Assembly (NCBI RefSeq): GCF_005848555.1
Contig: NZ_CP040518.1
Coordinates: 2,169,001-2,233,000, forward strand
From: Blautia sp. SC05B48
Lineage (GTDB): Bacteria; Bacillota; Clostridia; Lachnospirales; Lachnospiraceae
Direction: 5' to 3'
DNA length: 64,000 nucleotides
A program made the position numbers and the translations under genes. Every line of letters begins with the position of its first letter. The stretch's first letter is position 1. Below the pieces are notes generated by a model. The model did not search any database. It was not told the DNA's origin and worked only from the letters and a program-made list of their open reading frames with translations. Of this stretch, positions 17,233-25,596 are shown one piece after another.

Positions 17233-18266
17233 GAGGACTTCGGAAATATCTGACACCCTTTGCACCGGATCAGTCCGGAGCTGTGTCAGTGCTGTATGAG
17301 CTTGGCGGGATCATCGTGATCTGTGATGCAGGAGGATGTGCGGGAAATGTCTGCGGCTTTGATGAACCAAGATGGTTTGAACAGAAAAGCGCGGTATTCA
17401 GCGCAGGACTTCGGGATATGGATGCCATCCTGGGACGGGATGACCGCCTGGTTGCCAAGCTTGTGGATGTAGCAGAAAAGGTGGAGGCAGGCTTTGCAGC
17501 CATTATCGGAACACCGGTACCTGCTGTGATCGGAACGGATCATCAGGCACTGCGGCGGATGTGCGAGAAGAAAACAGATCTTCCGGTGCTTGCAGTAAAT
17601 ACCAACGGAATGGAGCTTTATGATGCGGGAGAGCGGAAGGCTTATCTGGAGCTTTTTAAAGCCTTTGCCCGGGAAAAGCAGCCTGTGGAGGCTGGTAAGA
17701 CAGGAGTTCTCGGAATGACACCTCAGGATGTCAGTGACCTGAAAGCAGCAGACAAGATCCGTGAAAAATTCCGTACCAGAGGACAGAGAGCAGTCTGCTA
17801 TGGAATGGGAGACGGGCTTGATGAGGTAAAAAAAGCCTCCTCTGCGGAAAAAAATATTGTGGTTTCTCCTGCGGCACTGGAATGTGCCAGATATCTGGAG
17901 AAAACCTTCGGAACACCTTATGAGGTGGGATATCCTCTGGCGGAAGAGCTGGTTCCTGATATGGATTATACAGGAAAAAAGATTCTCATCGTGCAGCAGC
18001 AGGTGATGGCCGGTTCCATAAGAGAGGAGCTACGGAAACGTGGTGCGGACGGAGAGCTCACCGTGGCAAGCTGGTTTTCCATGGAAAAAGATCTCCTGGA
18101 GGAGGGCGATGTGTCATTAAGGGATGAGGAAGATTACATGGAACTGGCAGAGAAGGGCGGATATGACGTGATCTTTGCAGATCCATGTATGAAGCGGATG
18201 ACAAAGGCTTTTTCAGGAGTGTTTGTGGATACAGTGCATTTTGCAGTATCCGGAAAATGCAGGTAG
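17229..18266 (+). CDS. Nitrogenase component-1-like subunit, NifK/NifN type (module 1)
   Basis: 345 residues, small for the family (NifK about 450-520). The N-terminal stretch SVLYELGG followed by GGCAGNVCGFDEPRW (Cys37, Cys42) is the cluster-binding region; a close parallel, SALYELGG then DPSGCNSTYNTHDEIRW, occurs in the second trio, so the two K-like proteins are homologous but diverged. It would pair with the preceding protein as a heterotetramer. The C-terminal third contains a typical Rossmann-like domain (KKILIVQQQVMA). Next is hypF after 78 bases. Confidence 0.82.
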   Translation: MRGLRKYLTPFAPDQSGAVSVLYELGGIIVICDAGGCAGNVCGFDEPRWFEQKSAVFSAGLRDMDAILGRDDRLVAKLVDVAEKVEAGFAAIIGTPVPAVIGTDHQALRRMCEKKTDLPVLAVNTNGMELYDAGERKAYLELFKAFAREKQPVEAGKTGVLGMTPQDVSDLKAADKIREKFRTRGQRAVCYGMGDGLDEVKKASSAEKNIVVSPAALECARYLEKTFGTPYEVGYPLAEELVPDMDYTGKKILIVQQQVMAGSIREELRKRGADGELTVASWFSMEKDLLEEGDVSLRDEEDYMELAEKGGYDVIFADPCMKRMTKAFSGVFVDTVHFAVSGKCR

Positions 18267-18344
18267 ACCATAAGGGCAGGACATAAAGTTACATGCATGC
18301 TGCAGCCGGATCAGTGGAAACAGCTGCAGGGAATGGAGAAACAT

Positions 18345-20717
18345 ATGGAGCGGGAAATTACGAAAATGATCCGTGTTTACGGGATCGTACAGGGAGTGGG
18401 ATTTCGCCCTACGGTGAGTCGTCATGCTATGGCAAGAGGAATCCGTGGCAGTGTGTCCAATAAAGGACCCTATGTGGAGATTTTTGCTCAGGGTAAGCAG
18501 CAGGATGTGGATGCCTTTATCGCAGATATCGGGAATAAGCCACCGAAGCGTGCAGCTATCCTGAAGCTTCTTGAAGAACCGGTGGAGGAGCCGGAGAAAT
18601 TTACACAGTTTGATATCATCGAAAGTGAGAAGACAAAGGGGGAAATCTTTGTCTCCCCGGATATCGCGATCTGCGATGAATGTAAGGCGGAGATGTTTGA
18701 TCCGGAAAACAGGCGGTATCTGCATCCCTTTATCAACTGTACCTGCTGCGGTCCCAGACTGACGATCCTGGATTCCCTTCCTTATGACCGTGAACGGACC
18801 AGTATGAAGGAATTTCCTATGTGTCCCTCCTGTGCGGATGAGTACCATAACCCGGATACCAGACGCTATGATGCCCAGCCGGTGTGCTGTAATGACTGCG
18901 GCCCTGAGGTATACCTGGCGGGAAGAGAGGAACGGGGACGGGAGGCGATCACTTATACAAGGAAGATCATTGCTTCCGGCGGGATCGTGGCCATCAAAGG
19001 GATCGGTGGTTTTCACCTTTGCTGTGATGCTACCAGTGAGGAGGCTGTACAGCGGCTGCGGCAGCGGAAACAGCGTCCGGTGAAGCCTTTTGCAGTGATG
19101 GCACAGGATATGGAAGCTGTGAAGAAGATCTGTAAGGTCAGCGAGGAACAGGAGAAGATCCTTACCGGTCATCAGAAGCCGATCCTGCTGCTGGATAAGC
19201 TGCCGGGAGAAACGGGGCTTTGTGAGAGCATTGCCCCCGGGAATCCCAAGGTGGGTGTCATGCTTCCCTATGCACCGGTTCAGCTGCTTCTTTTTCATTA
19301 CGATGATGGGATCCGGATGCCCGGGCTTCTGGTAATGACTAGCGGAAATACTTCCGGGGCGCCGATCTGCAGAGATGATGAGGAGGCGGCAGAGGAGCTT
19401 TCCCATCTCTGTGACTGCATTCTTTCCCACAACAGGAAGATACGTATCCGGGCCGACGATTCGGTGATGGATTTCTATAAGGGTGAACCCTATATGATCC
19501 GCCGTTCCCGCGGGTATGCGCCTCTTCCGTTTATGGTCTCCACACCCTGGAAGGGCCAGGTGATCGCAGCAGGTGGAGAACTTAAGAACACCTTCTGCAT
19601 TGGTGTGGATAACCGTTTTTATCCTTCCCCTTATGTGGGAGATCTGGAGGATCTTCGAACGGTAAAAGCCCTGAAGGAAACGATCGGGCGGCTGGAAACA
19701 CTTCTGGAGGTGCAGCCGGAGGTAGTGGTCTGTGATCTTCACCCTAAATATAATTCCACAGTGGTGGCAGAGGAGCTAGGGCTTCCAGTTCTGAGGGTGC
19801 AGCATCATTATGCACACATTTTATCCTGCATGGCAGAAAATGACTGCGAAGAAAAGGTGATAGGGGTTTCCTTTGACGGAACAGGCTATGGAACCGATGG
19901 AACCATCTGGGGCGGAGAGCTCCTGGTTGCAGACTGTCAGGGATTTACAAGGCTTGGAAGTATAGAACCCTTTGTCCAGGTTGGCGGAGATATTTCCGCA
20001 AAAGAAGGCTGGCGGATCGCTGTTTCCCTGATCTGGCAGAATACGGGAAATCTGGAAAAAACTCTGGACACTGTCCGGAAACTGGGACTTTGCACAGATC
20101 AGGAAGCAAAGGTACTGGTGACTATGGCACAGCGGAAGATCAATGCCGTGACTTCCACCAGTGCAGGAAGACTTTTTGACGGAGTCAGTGCGATCCTGGG
20201 GATCCGGAGAGCGTCTACCTTTGAGGGAGAAGCGTCCACAGCACTGGAATTTGCGGCGGAGGCCTGGAGAAAGCAGCGGGAGATGCAGAAGAAAAATCCG
20301 GAAGAAAATCTGAAGATACGGATGTCAGAAAAGGAAGACATTCCGGAAAGCACAGGCATCTCAGAAGCGTCTGAAGATGAACGAAAATTTATTTTAAATA
20401 CAGGTGAGATCGTTGCATATCTGATCCGGGCAAGGCTTGCAGGAGAGGACCCCGGGAAGCTGGCTTATGGATTTCACCGGGCACTGGCAGATGAGATCCT
20501 TGCCGCCTGTGAGGAAGCAGAGAGACAGACCGGAATCCGGAAAGTGGCATTAAGCGGCGGTGTCTTTCAGAACCGGCTGCTTCTGGAGCTGGTAGATGAC
20601 GGCCTTACGGAAATGGGGTTTAAAGTTCTGAAGCACAGCCTGATCCCGCCGAATGACGGAGGGATCGCACTGGGACAGGCGGTGTATGGGATGGCTTATG
20701 TGCAGCGGCACAGATAA
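18345..20717 (+). CDS. hypF: Carbamoyltransferase HypF
   Basis: Makes the carbamoyl group from carbamoyl phosphate and ATP and loads it on HypE, the first step to the cyanide ligands of [NiFe] hydrogenase. All four domains are visible: acylphosphatase-like (GIVQGVGFRPTV, residues 10-21), two Cys-rich zinc fingers (CDECKAEM and CCGPRL; CPSCADEY and CCNDCGPE) in the region 100-190, a YrdC-like domain, and a Kae1-like domain with HHYAHILSC and SFDGTGYG. At 790 residues it is a little long, because of a charged insert near 660-690. ATG 18345 has GGAG six bases upstream; earlier ATGs at 18297 and 18333 are weaker. Confidence 0.95.
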   Translation: MEREITKMIRVYGIVQGVGFRPTVSRHAMARGIRGSVSNKGPYVEIFAQGKQQDVDAFIADIGNKPPKRAAILKLLEEPVEEPEKFTQFDIIESEKTKGEIFVSPDIAICDECKAEMFDPENRRYLHPFINCTCCGPRLTILDSLPYDRERTSMKEFPMCPSCADEYHNPDTRRYDAQPVCCNDCGPEVYLAGREERGREAITYTRKIIASGGIVAIKGIGGFHLCCDATSEEAVQRLRQRKQRPVKPFAVMAQDMEAVKKICKVSEEQEKILTGHQKPILLLDKLPGETGLCESIAPGNPKVGVMLPYAPVQLLLFHYDDGIRMPGLLVMTSGNTSGAPICRDDEEAAEELSHLCDCILSHNRKIRIRADDSVMDFYKGEPYMIRRSRGYAPLPFMVSTPWKGQVIAAGGELKNTFCIGVDNRFYPSPYVGDLEDLRTVKALKETIGRLETLLEVQPEVVVCDLHPKYNSTVVAEELGLPVLRVQHHYAHILSCMAENDCEEKVIGVSFDGTGYGTDGTIWGGELLVADCQGFTRLGSIEPFVQVGGDISAKEGWRIAVSLIWQNTGNLEKTLDTVRKLGLCTDQEAKVLVTMAQRKINAVTSTSAGRLFDGVSAILGIRRASTFEGEASTALEFAAEAWRKQREMQKKNPEENLKIRMSEKEDIPESTGISEASEDERKFILNTGEIVAYLIRARLAGEDPGKLAYGFHRALADEILAACEEAERQTGIRKVALSGGVFQNRLLLELVDDGLTEMGFKVLKHSLIPPNDGGIALGQAVYGMAYVQRHR

Positions 20718-20807
20718 ATATAGACGAGATCATGCAGATACGGATCATAAATGTTTTATGATAACGCATGGAGCATACAGCAGAAATGCAGGATGGGAGG
20801 CACAGAT

Positions 20808-21017
20808 ATGTGTGTAGGATTATCAGCAAAAGTAGTAAAGATCAGTGACGGAACAGCAGTGGTGGATGCAGGCGGCGCAAAGAGAGAGGTTTCCGCTCAG
20901 CTCCTGGGAGACCTGGAGCCGGGGGATTATGTGATGGTGCATGCAGGTGTTGCCATTGCAAAGATCACCGATGATGACGAGGAAGAGACAGACCAGCTGA
21001 TGGAGGAACTGCTGTGA
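20808..21017 (+). CDS. hypC: Hydrogenase maturation chaperone HypC
   Basis: 69 residues. The chosen ATG gives a protein starting Met-Cys-Val-Gly, which places the essential second-position cysteine of the HypC/HybG family correctly; the frame is open 19 codons further upstream but that would bury the cysteine. GGGAGG precedes it. HypC carries iron with CN and CO ligands together with HypD. The body has the small beta-barrel pattern (GDYVMVHAGVAIAKI). The acidic tail is normal. Stop overlaps hypD. Confidence 0.93.
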   Translation: MCVGLSAKVVKISDGTAVVDAGGAKREVSAQLLGDLEPGDYVMVHAGVAIAKITDDDEEETDQLMEELL

Positions 21018-22060
21018 TGGAAGAGAGGAAAAAAACAGCAAGAGAGATCATAGAAGGATATCAGGGACCGCCGGTGCGGATCATGGAGGTCTGCGGAACA
21101 CACACCCACGAGATCTTCCGTCTGGGGATCCGCAAGCTTCTGCCGCCGCAGGTGGAGCTGATCTCAGGACCGGGATGTCCGGTCTGTGTAACACCGGTAG
21201 GGTTTATTGACGAGGCCGTTTATCTTGCTCTGGAAAAACAGGTGACGATCTGCACCTTCGGTGATCTTGTCCGCGTACCGGGGACAAAGAAAAGCCTTGC
21301 AGATGCCAGGGCAGAAGGCGCCAGGATACGGATCGTCTATTCACCGGCAGATGCAGAAAAATATGCGAAAGAGCATCCAAAAGAGCAGGTGGTATTTCTT
21401 TCCGTTGGCTTTGAGACCACCACGCCTGCCGGCTGTCTTTCCGTGAAAAAGGCCGGAGAGGACGGACTTTCCAATTATTCGCTCCTTGTGGCAAACAAGA
21501 CCATGCCCCAGGCTTATCAGGCATTAAAGGGCAGTGCGGATGTGTTCCTTTATCCTGGACATGTCAATGCGATCACAGGAACTGCGCTCTGCGAGCAGCT
21601 GGCAGAGGAAGGCATCAGTGGTGTGGTGGCAGGCTTTACAGCGAAGGAGCTGCTTACGGCACTGGCTGTTGCACTGGTACGTTTTCAGGAAGGAAAACCG
21701 TTCTTTGTGAATTGCTATCCCCGTGTGGTAAAAAGTGAGGGAAGCCCGGAGGCACAGAAGCTGATCGATGAACTGATGGAGCCCTGCGATTCTGAATGGC
21801 GCGGTCTGGGTGTGATCCCGGGGTCCGGGCTGGTGCTCCGGAAGGAGTGGGAAGCCTTTGATGCCAGAAAAAAATATGCAGTGCCGCCGATCCAGGGCAG
21901 GCCAAATCCGGCCTGTCGCTGTGGGGATGTGCTTCAGGGAAAATGCAGGCCATCAGATTGTAAGGTATTCGGAAAGGTCTGTACCCCGCAGCATCCGGTA
22001 GGTGCCTGTATGGTATCCAATGAAGGAGCATGTTCCGCATATTTTATGTACGGAAACTGA
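21017..22060 (+). CDS. hypD: Hydrogenase maturation protein HypD
   Basis: 347-residue iron-sulfur protein that assembles the Fe(CN)2(CO) group with HypC and HypE. Conserved motifs are all present: EVCGTHTHEI near residue 25, SGPGCPVCVTP near 51, GFETTTPA near 133, and the C-terminal cysteines (CRCGDVLQGKC, then DCKVFGKVC, then PVGACMVSNEG) that hold the [4Fe-4S] cluster. ATG at 21017 overlaps the hypC stop (TGATG); a GTG three bases earlier is possible. Intact, so cofactor assembly should be functional. Confidence 0.96.
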   Translation: MEERKKTAREIIEGYQGPPVRIMEVCGTHTHEIFRLGIRKLLPPQVELISGPGCPVCVTPVGFIDEAVYLALEKQVTICTFGDLVRVPGTKKSLADARAEGARIRIVYSPADAEKYAKEHPKEQVVFLSVGFETTTPAGCLSVKKAGEDGLSNYSLLVANKTMPQAYQALKGSADVFLYPGHVNAITGTALCEQLAEEGISGVVAGFTAKELLTALAVALVRFQEGKPFFVNCYPRVVKSEGSPEAQKLIDELMEPCDSEWRGLGVIPGSGLVLRKEWEAFDARKKYAVPPIQGRPNPACRCGDVLQGKCRPSDCKVFGKVCTPQHPVGACMVSNEGACSAYFMYGN

Positions 22061-22190
22061 TGTCCGCTTTAATGGACTGCGAAATATGATACATTACATA
22101 TAGTACAAACGAAGGATCGTATCTGGAAGATCTGACAGGATGAAACCGATATGAAATTCCTTTGACCCAGCATAGAAAGAAGATAATATT

Positions 22191-23198
22191 ATGGAAAATA
22201 AAACAGTGACCATGGCACACGGTGCCGGAGGCCGTCAGACCTCAGAACTGATCGATGAAGTATTCAAAGCGCATTTTGCAAACCCGGATCTCACAGCCGA
22301 TGATGCGGCCGTGCTGGTTCCGCCTGCAGGAAAAATGGCAGTATCCACCGATGGATTTATTGTTTCCCCGGCATTTTTTCCGGGGGGAAATATCGGCAAG
22401 CTTTCCATCTGCGGAACCGTTAATGACCTTGCCTGTATGGGAGCAAAACCGATGTATCTTACCTGCGCTTTTGTCATTGAGGAGGGTTTTCCCATGGAGA
22501 AGCTGGAGGAGATTGCCGCAGCCATGGAAAAAACAGCAAAAGAAGCCGGAGTGCGTATTGTTTCCGGAGATACTAAGGTGGCAGGAAAAGGTCAGGTTGA
22601 CGGTGTGTTTATCACAACAACCGGAATGGGTGAGATCCAGGAGGGCGTTCAGGTAGGCGGTGAGCTGGCAAAACCGGGAGATGCCATTATTGTAACCGGT
22701 GATGTGGGAAGACATGGATGCACCATCCTTCTGGCAAGAGAGGATTTCGGCATTGACGCAGATGTGACAAGTGACTGCGCACCGCTGTGGGGAGCTGTAA
22801 AAGATGTACTGGATGCTACCCATAACATTCATGTGATCCGTGATGCCACAAGAGGTGGTGTCGGAACGGTTCTTTACGAGATCGCAGGACAGAGTAACGT
22901 AGGGATCCGCCTGGATGCAGCAGCTGTTCCGGTAGCTCCGGAGGTAAAGGGTGTCTGCGGCATGCTTGGCCTGGAGCCGCTTTATCTGGCCTGTGAGGGA
23001 CGAATGGTGATCATGGCGCCAAAGGAAGAGGCAGGAAGGATCGTGGAAGCACTGCGTAAATGTCCTTATTCCAGGGACGCAGCCATTATCGGTGAAGTTA
23101 CGGAAGACCAGCCAGGAAAGGTTGTCATGACTACGGAGATCGGAACGCAGGCACTTCTTCCGCAGCCGGGAGGAGAGCTTCTGCCGAGGATCTGCTGA
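22191..23198 (+). CDS. hypE: Hydrogenase maturation protein HypE
   Basis: 335 residues, PurM/AIR-synthase-like. It dehydrates the carbamoyl group on its C-terminal cysteine to thiocyanate and donates cyanide to HypC-HypD. The start has MAHGAGGRQT, DDAAV follows near residue 39 and the protein ends exactly in Pro-Arg-Ile-Cys, the required acceptor tail. The presence of hypF, C, D and E without hypA or hypB means iron-ligand synthesis is encoded but nickel insertion is not. A 130-base gap with no terminator separates it from hypD. Confidence 0.96.
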   Translation: MENKTVTMAHGAGGRQTSELIDEVFKAHFANPDLTADDAAVLVPPAGKMAVSTDGFIVSPAFFPGGNIGKLSICGTVNDLACMGAKPMYLTCAFVIEEGFPMEKLEEIAAAMEKTAKEAGVRIVSGDTKVAGKGQVDGVFITTTGMGEIQEGVQVGGELAKPGDAIIVTGDVGRHGCTILLAREDFGIDADVTSDCAPLWGAVKDVLDATHNIHVIRDATRGGVGTVLYEIAGQSNVGIRLDAAAVPVAPEVKGVCGMLGLEPLYLACEGRMVIMAPKEEAGRIVEALRKCPYSRDAAIIGEVTEDQPGKVVMTTEIGTQALLPQPGGELLPRIC

Positions 23199-23225
23199 TA
23201 ATATCGGAAAGGAGAGTCAGATCTT

Positions 23226-23495
23226 ATGGAGACAAGAGTGGCATTGATCTCGATCATTGTGGAAAACAATGACGTGATCGATGATATCAACCGTTTTCTT
23301 CATGAAGCGGGAAAATATATTATCGGGAGAATGGGGATCCCTTACCGGGAAAAAGGCATCAATATCATCAGTATTGCCATTGATGCACCACAGGATGTGA
23401 TCAGCTCCTTATCCGGAAAGATCGGCCACCTCAGTGGAGTTTCCGCCAAAACGGCATATTCCAATGTGATCACAAAAGCGGAGGACAGAAAATGA
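23226..23495 (+). CDS. TM1266-type ACT-domain protein
   Basis: 89 residues, single ACT-like beta-alpha fold. The stretch [17 protein letters not shown] and the following [15 protein letters not shown] match the TM1266 family, usually annotated as a putative regulator of iron-only hydrogenase because it neighbours [FeFe]-hydrogenase maturases. Here it lies between hypE and the second NifH-like gene, overlapping the latter by four bases. The role is unknown; regulation or sensing in the nitrogenase-like/hyp block is inference. RBS AAAGGAG. Confidence 0.82.
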   Translation: METRVALISIIVENNDVIDDINRFLHEAGKYIIGRMGIPYREKGINIISIAIDAPQDVISSLSGKIGHLSGVSAKTAYSNVITKAEDRK

Positions 23496-24259
23496 TAAAA
23501 GTTGCGGTATACGGAAAGGGCGGCATCGGAAAATCTACTACGGTTTCCAATGTGGCAGCTGCCCTTGCGGAAAAGGGAATGAAAGTGATGCAGATCGGCT
23601 GTGATCCCAAGGCAGATTCCACGATCCTTCTCAGGCATGGAAAAAAAGTTCCCACTGTGCTGGAGCTGTATAACGAAAAACGCCAGGAGCTGAAGCTTAC
23701 GGATATGGTGCAGATCGGATATGGGGGTGTAGTCTGTGTGGAAGCCGGCGGTCCTGCACCTGGGCTTGGATGTGCGGGAAGAGGTATCATTACCGCTCTT
23801 GAGAAGCTTAAGGAAAACGGAGCCTATGAGACCTATAAACCGGACATTGTTTTTTATGACGTACTGGGAGATGTTGTCTGCGGTGGATTTTCCATGCCTA
23901 TGCGAAAGGGGTATGCAGATAAGGTATTTATCATCACCTCCGGAGAAAACATGGCCATCCATGCAGGGGCAAATATTGCCATGGCAGTGGATAATTTCAG
24001 AAACAGAGGATATGCATCTCTTGGCGGCGTGATTCTGAACCGGCGGAACGTGCCGGGAGAGGAAGAAAAAGTCCGGGAGCTGGCAGAGGATTTTCATACG
24101 CGGGTAGTGGGAACGCTTTCCAGAAGTGAGCTGGTCCTGGAAGCAGAGAATCGAGGAAAAACTCTTCTGGAAGCTTATCCGGATTGTGAGATGGCAGAGG
24201 AGTACCGGACACTGGCCGAGCAGATCCTGAATGCATGCAGGGAGGAAGGCTCATGTTAA
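23492..24259 (+). CDS. NifH-like reductase ATPase (module 2)
   Basis: 255 residues, same family as the first NifH-like protein and close to it through the N-terminal half: P-loop GKGGIGKST, cluster ligands Cys94 (GLGCAGRG) and Cys130 (DVVCGG). It differs after residue 45, where it lacks the acidic insert of copy 1, and in the C-terminal third. Coupled by overlap to the TM1266-type gene upstream and the D-like gene downstream. It probably serves the second D/K pair, but exchange between modules is possible. Confidence 0.92.
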   Translation: MIKVAVYGKGGIGKSTTVSNVAAALAEKGMKVMQIGCDPKADSTILLRHGKKVPTVLELYNEKRQELKLTDMVQIGYGGVVCVEAGGPAPGLGCAGRGIITALEKLKENGAYETYKPDIVFYDVLGDVVCGGFSMPMRKGYADKVFIITSGENMAIHAGANIAMAVDNFRNRGYASLGGVILNRRNVPGEEEKVRELAEDFHTRVVGTLSRSELVLEAENRGKTLLEAYPDCEMAEEYRTLAEQILNACREEGSC

Positions 24260-25596
24260 AAAGAGTTGGTAACAGAGAGCTTTCGGGAAAAACAGAAATA
24301 TTTATAAAGGAAGCCTCTTTTCCGGTTCCCTTTCAGCCGGGGCTGGAATTTAATTCACCAGTCCATGGAAACTGGAATATCGTACATACGGGAATGCTGG
24401 TTCCGGAAGCAAGGCAGATCTACGTCTGTGCGGATAACTGCATGCGTGGCGTTGTGCTGACTGCCGCAGAGATGAATGCGGCAGACCGTTTTTCTTTTGT
24501 GATCGTGGAGGAAAAGGATCTTCTGGGCGGAAATCTGGAGGATGTGACCATTGAAGGAGTGACGGACATTCTGAACCGGCTGGATGAGAAGCCAAAGGCA
24601 GTATTGCTTTTTACCGTGTGTCTTCATCATTTTCTGGGAAGTGATCTGGACCGCATCTACGGCGAACTGGAAGAAAGATTTCCGGAGATCTTTTTTATGC
24701 GATGCTTTATGGATCCTGTCATGCAGAAAACAGGTCCGACTCCGGATCAGAAGCTGCGCCGTGCCATGTATGATGCAGTACCGGAGAGGAAAGCTGATCC
24801 GGAATGTGTTACAGTCCTGGGCAGTGATTTTGTGTTGGATGAGAGTGCAGATATCTGCCGGATCCTGAAAAAGAACGGAATCCGTCTCCGGGAAGCACCG
24901 GCCTGTAAGACCTGGGAGGATTATCAGAGCCTGGGAGAGGGAAGCCTGATCCTTAACTGTTATCCGGCAGGAAAATTCGGAGTACAGCAGCAGGCGGAGA
25001 GACTTGGAAGGCCGTTTTTATACCTGCCCGGAAGCTTTGACTATGAGGAGATAGAGACGCAGGAAAAGTATTTGCTGGAGCTGCTGGATCAGCAAAGTGG
25101 CGGTAAAAATGGCCTGGATATCGAAACGGAGATCCGAAAATGCGAGGAAGCTCTTTTCCATGCACACCAGATCATCGGTGACACTCCCGTAGCTGTGGAT
25201 TATCTTTTTCATCCAAGACCTCTGGGACTTGCAAAGCTTCTCCTTACGCATGGATTTCAGGTACAGTCCGTTTTTCTGGATAGTATCAGCCCGGAAGAAA
25301 AAGAAGTATTTTTCTGGCTGAAGGAGAATTATCCGGAACTCAGGCTGATTTCGACTGTTCGCCCGGAGATGAGAGTGCGGCCACGGCAGCATTCCGGAAA
25401 AATCCTTGCCGTCGGACAAAAAGCAGCCTGGTTTACCGGAAGTCGGAATTTTGTCAATATGGTACAGGGTGGCGGGCTCTGGGGCTTTGAAGGGATCAGA
25501 CGTACTGCACAGCTGATGCTGGAGGCATTTAATGAGGAAAAAGCTCCGGAGGATCTGATCGTTCGAAAGGGATGGGGGTGCGAAAGCTGCATATGA
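24253..25596 (+). CDS. Nitrogenase component-1-like subunit, NifD/NifE type (module 2)
   Basis: 447 residues. It is only distantly like the D-type protein of module 1: the early cysteine motif is CADNC (Cys59, Cys63) rather than GCC, and the later one is [14 protein letters not shown] (Cys123), which parallels [12 protein letters not shown]. Shared elements such as the conserved spacing and an N-terminal FNSPVHG (compare FNSPGAEG) support common ancestry. The start ATG 24253 has GGGAGG nine bases upstream and overlaps the NifH-like stop. Function unknown; a reductase subunit or a NifE-like assembly scaffold. Confidence 0.8.
   Translation: MLKRVGNRELSGKTEIFIKEASFPVPFQPGLEFNSPVHGNWNIVHTGMLVPEARQIYVCADNCMRGVVLTAAEMNAADRFSFVIVEEKDLLGGNLEDVTIEGVTDILNRLDEKPKAVLLFTVCLHHFLGSDLDRIYGELEERFPEIFFMRCFMDPVMQKTGPTPDQKLRRAMYDAVPERKADPECVTVLGSDFVLDESADICRILKKNGIRLREAPACKTWEDYQSLGEGSLILNCYPAGKFGVQQQAERLGRPFLYLPGSFDYEEIETQEKYLLELLDQQSGGKNGLDIETEIRKCEEALFHAHQIIGDTPVAVDYLFHPRPLGLAKLLLTHGFQVQSVFLDSISPEEKEVFFWLKENYPELRLISTVRPEMRVRPRQHSGKILAVGQKAAWFTGSRNFVNMVQGGGLWGFEGIRRTAQLMLEAFNEEKAPEDLIVRKGWGCESCI

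Noticed and set aside
18345..23198. hyp genes as part of a [NiFe] hydrogenase operon
   Set aside because: No large or small subunit, no HypA, HypB or endopeptidase in the window. A hydrogenase elsewhere in the genome cannot be excluded.
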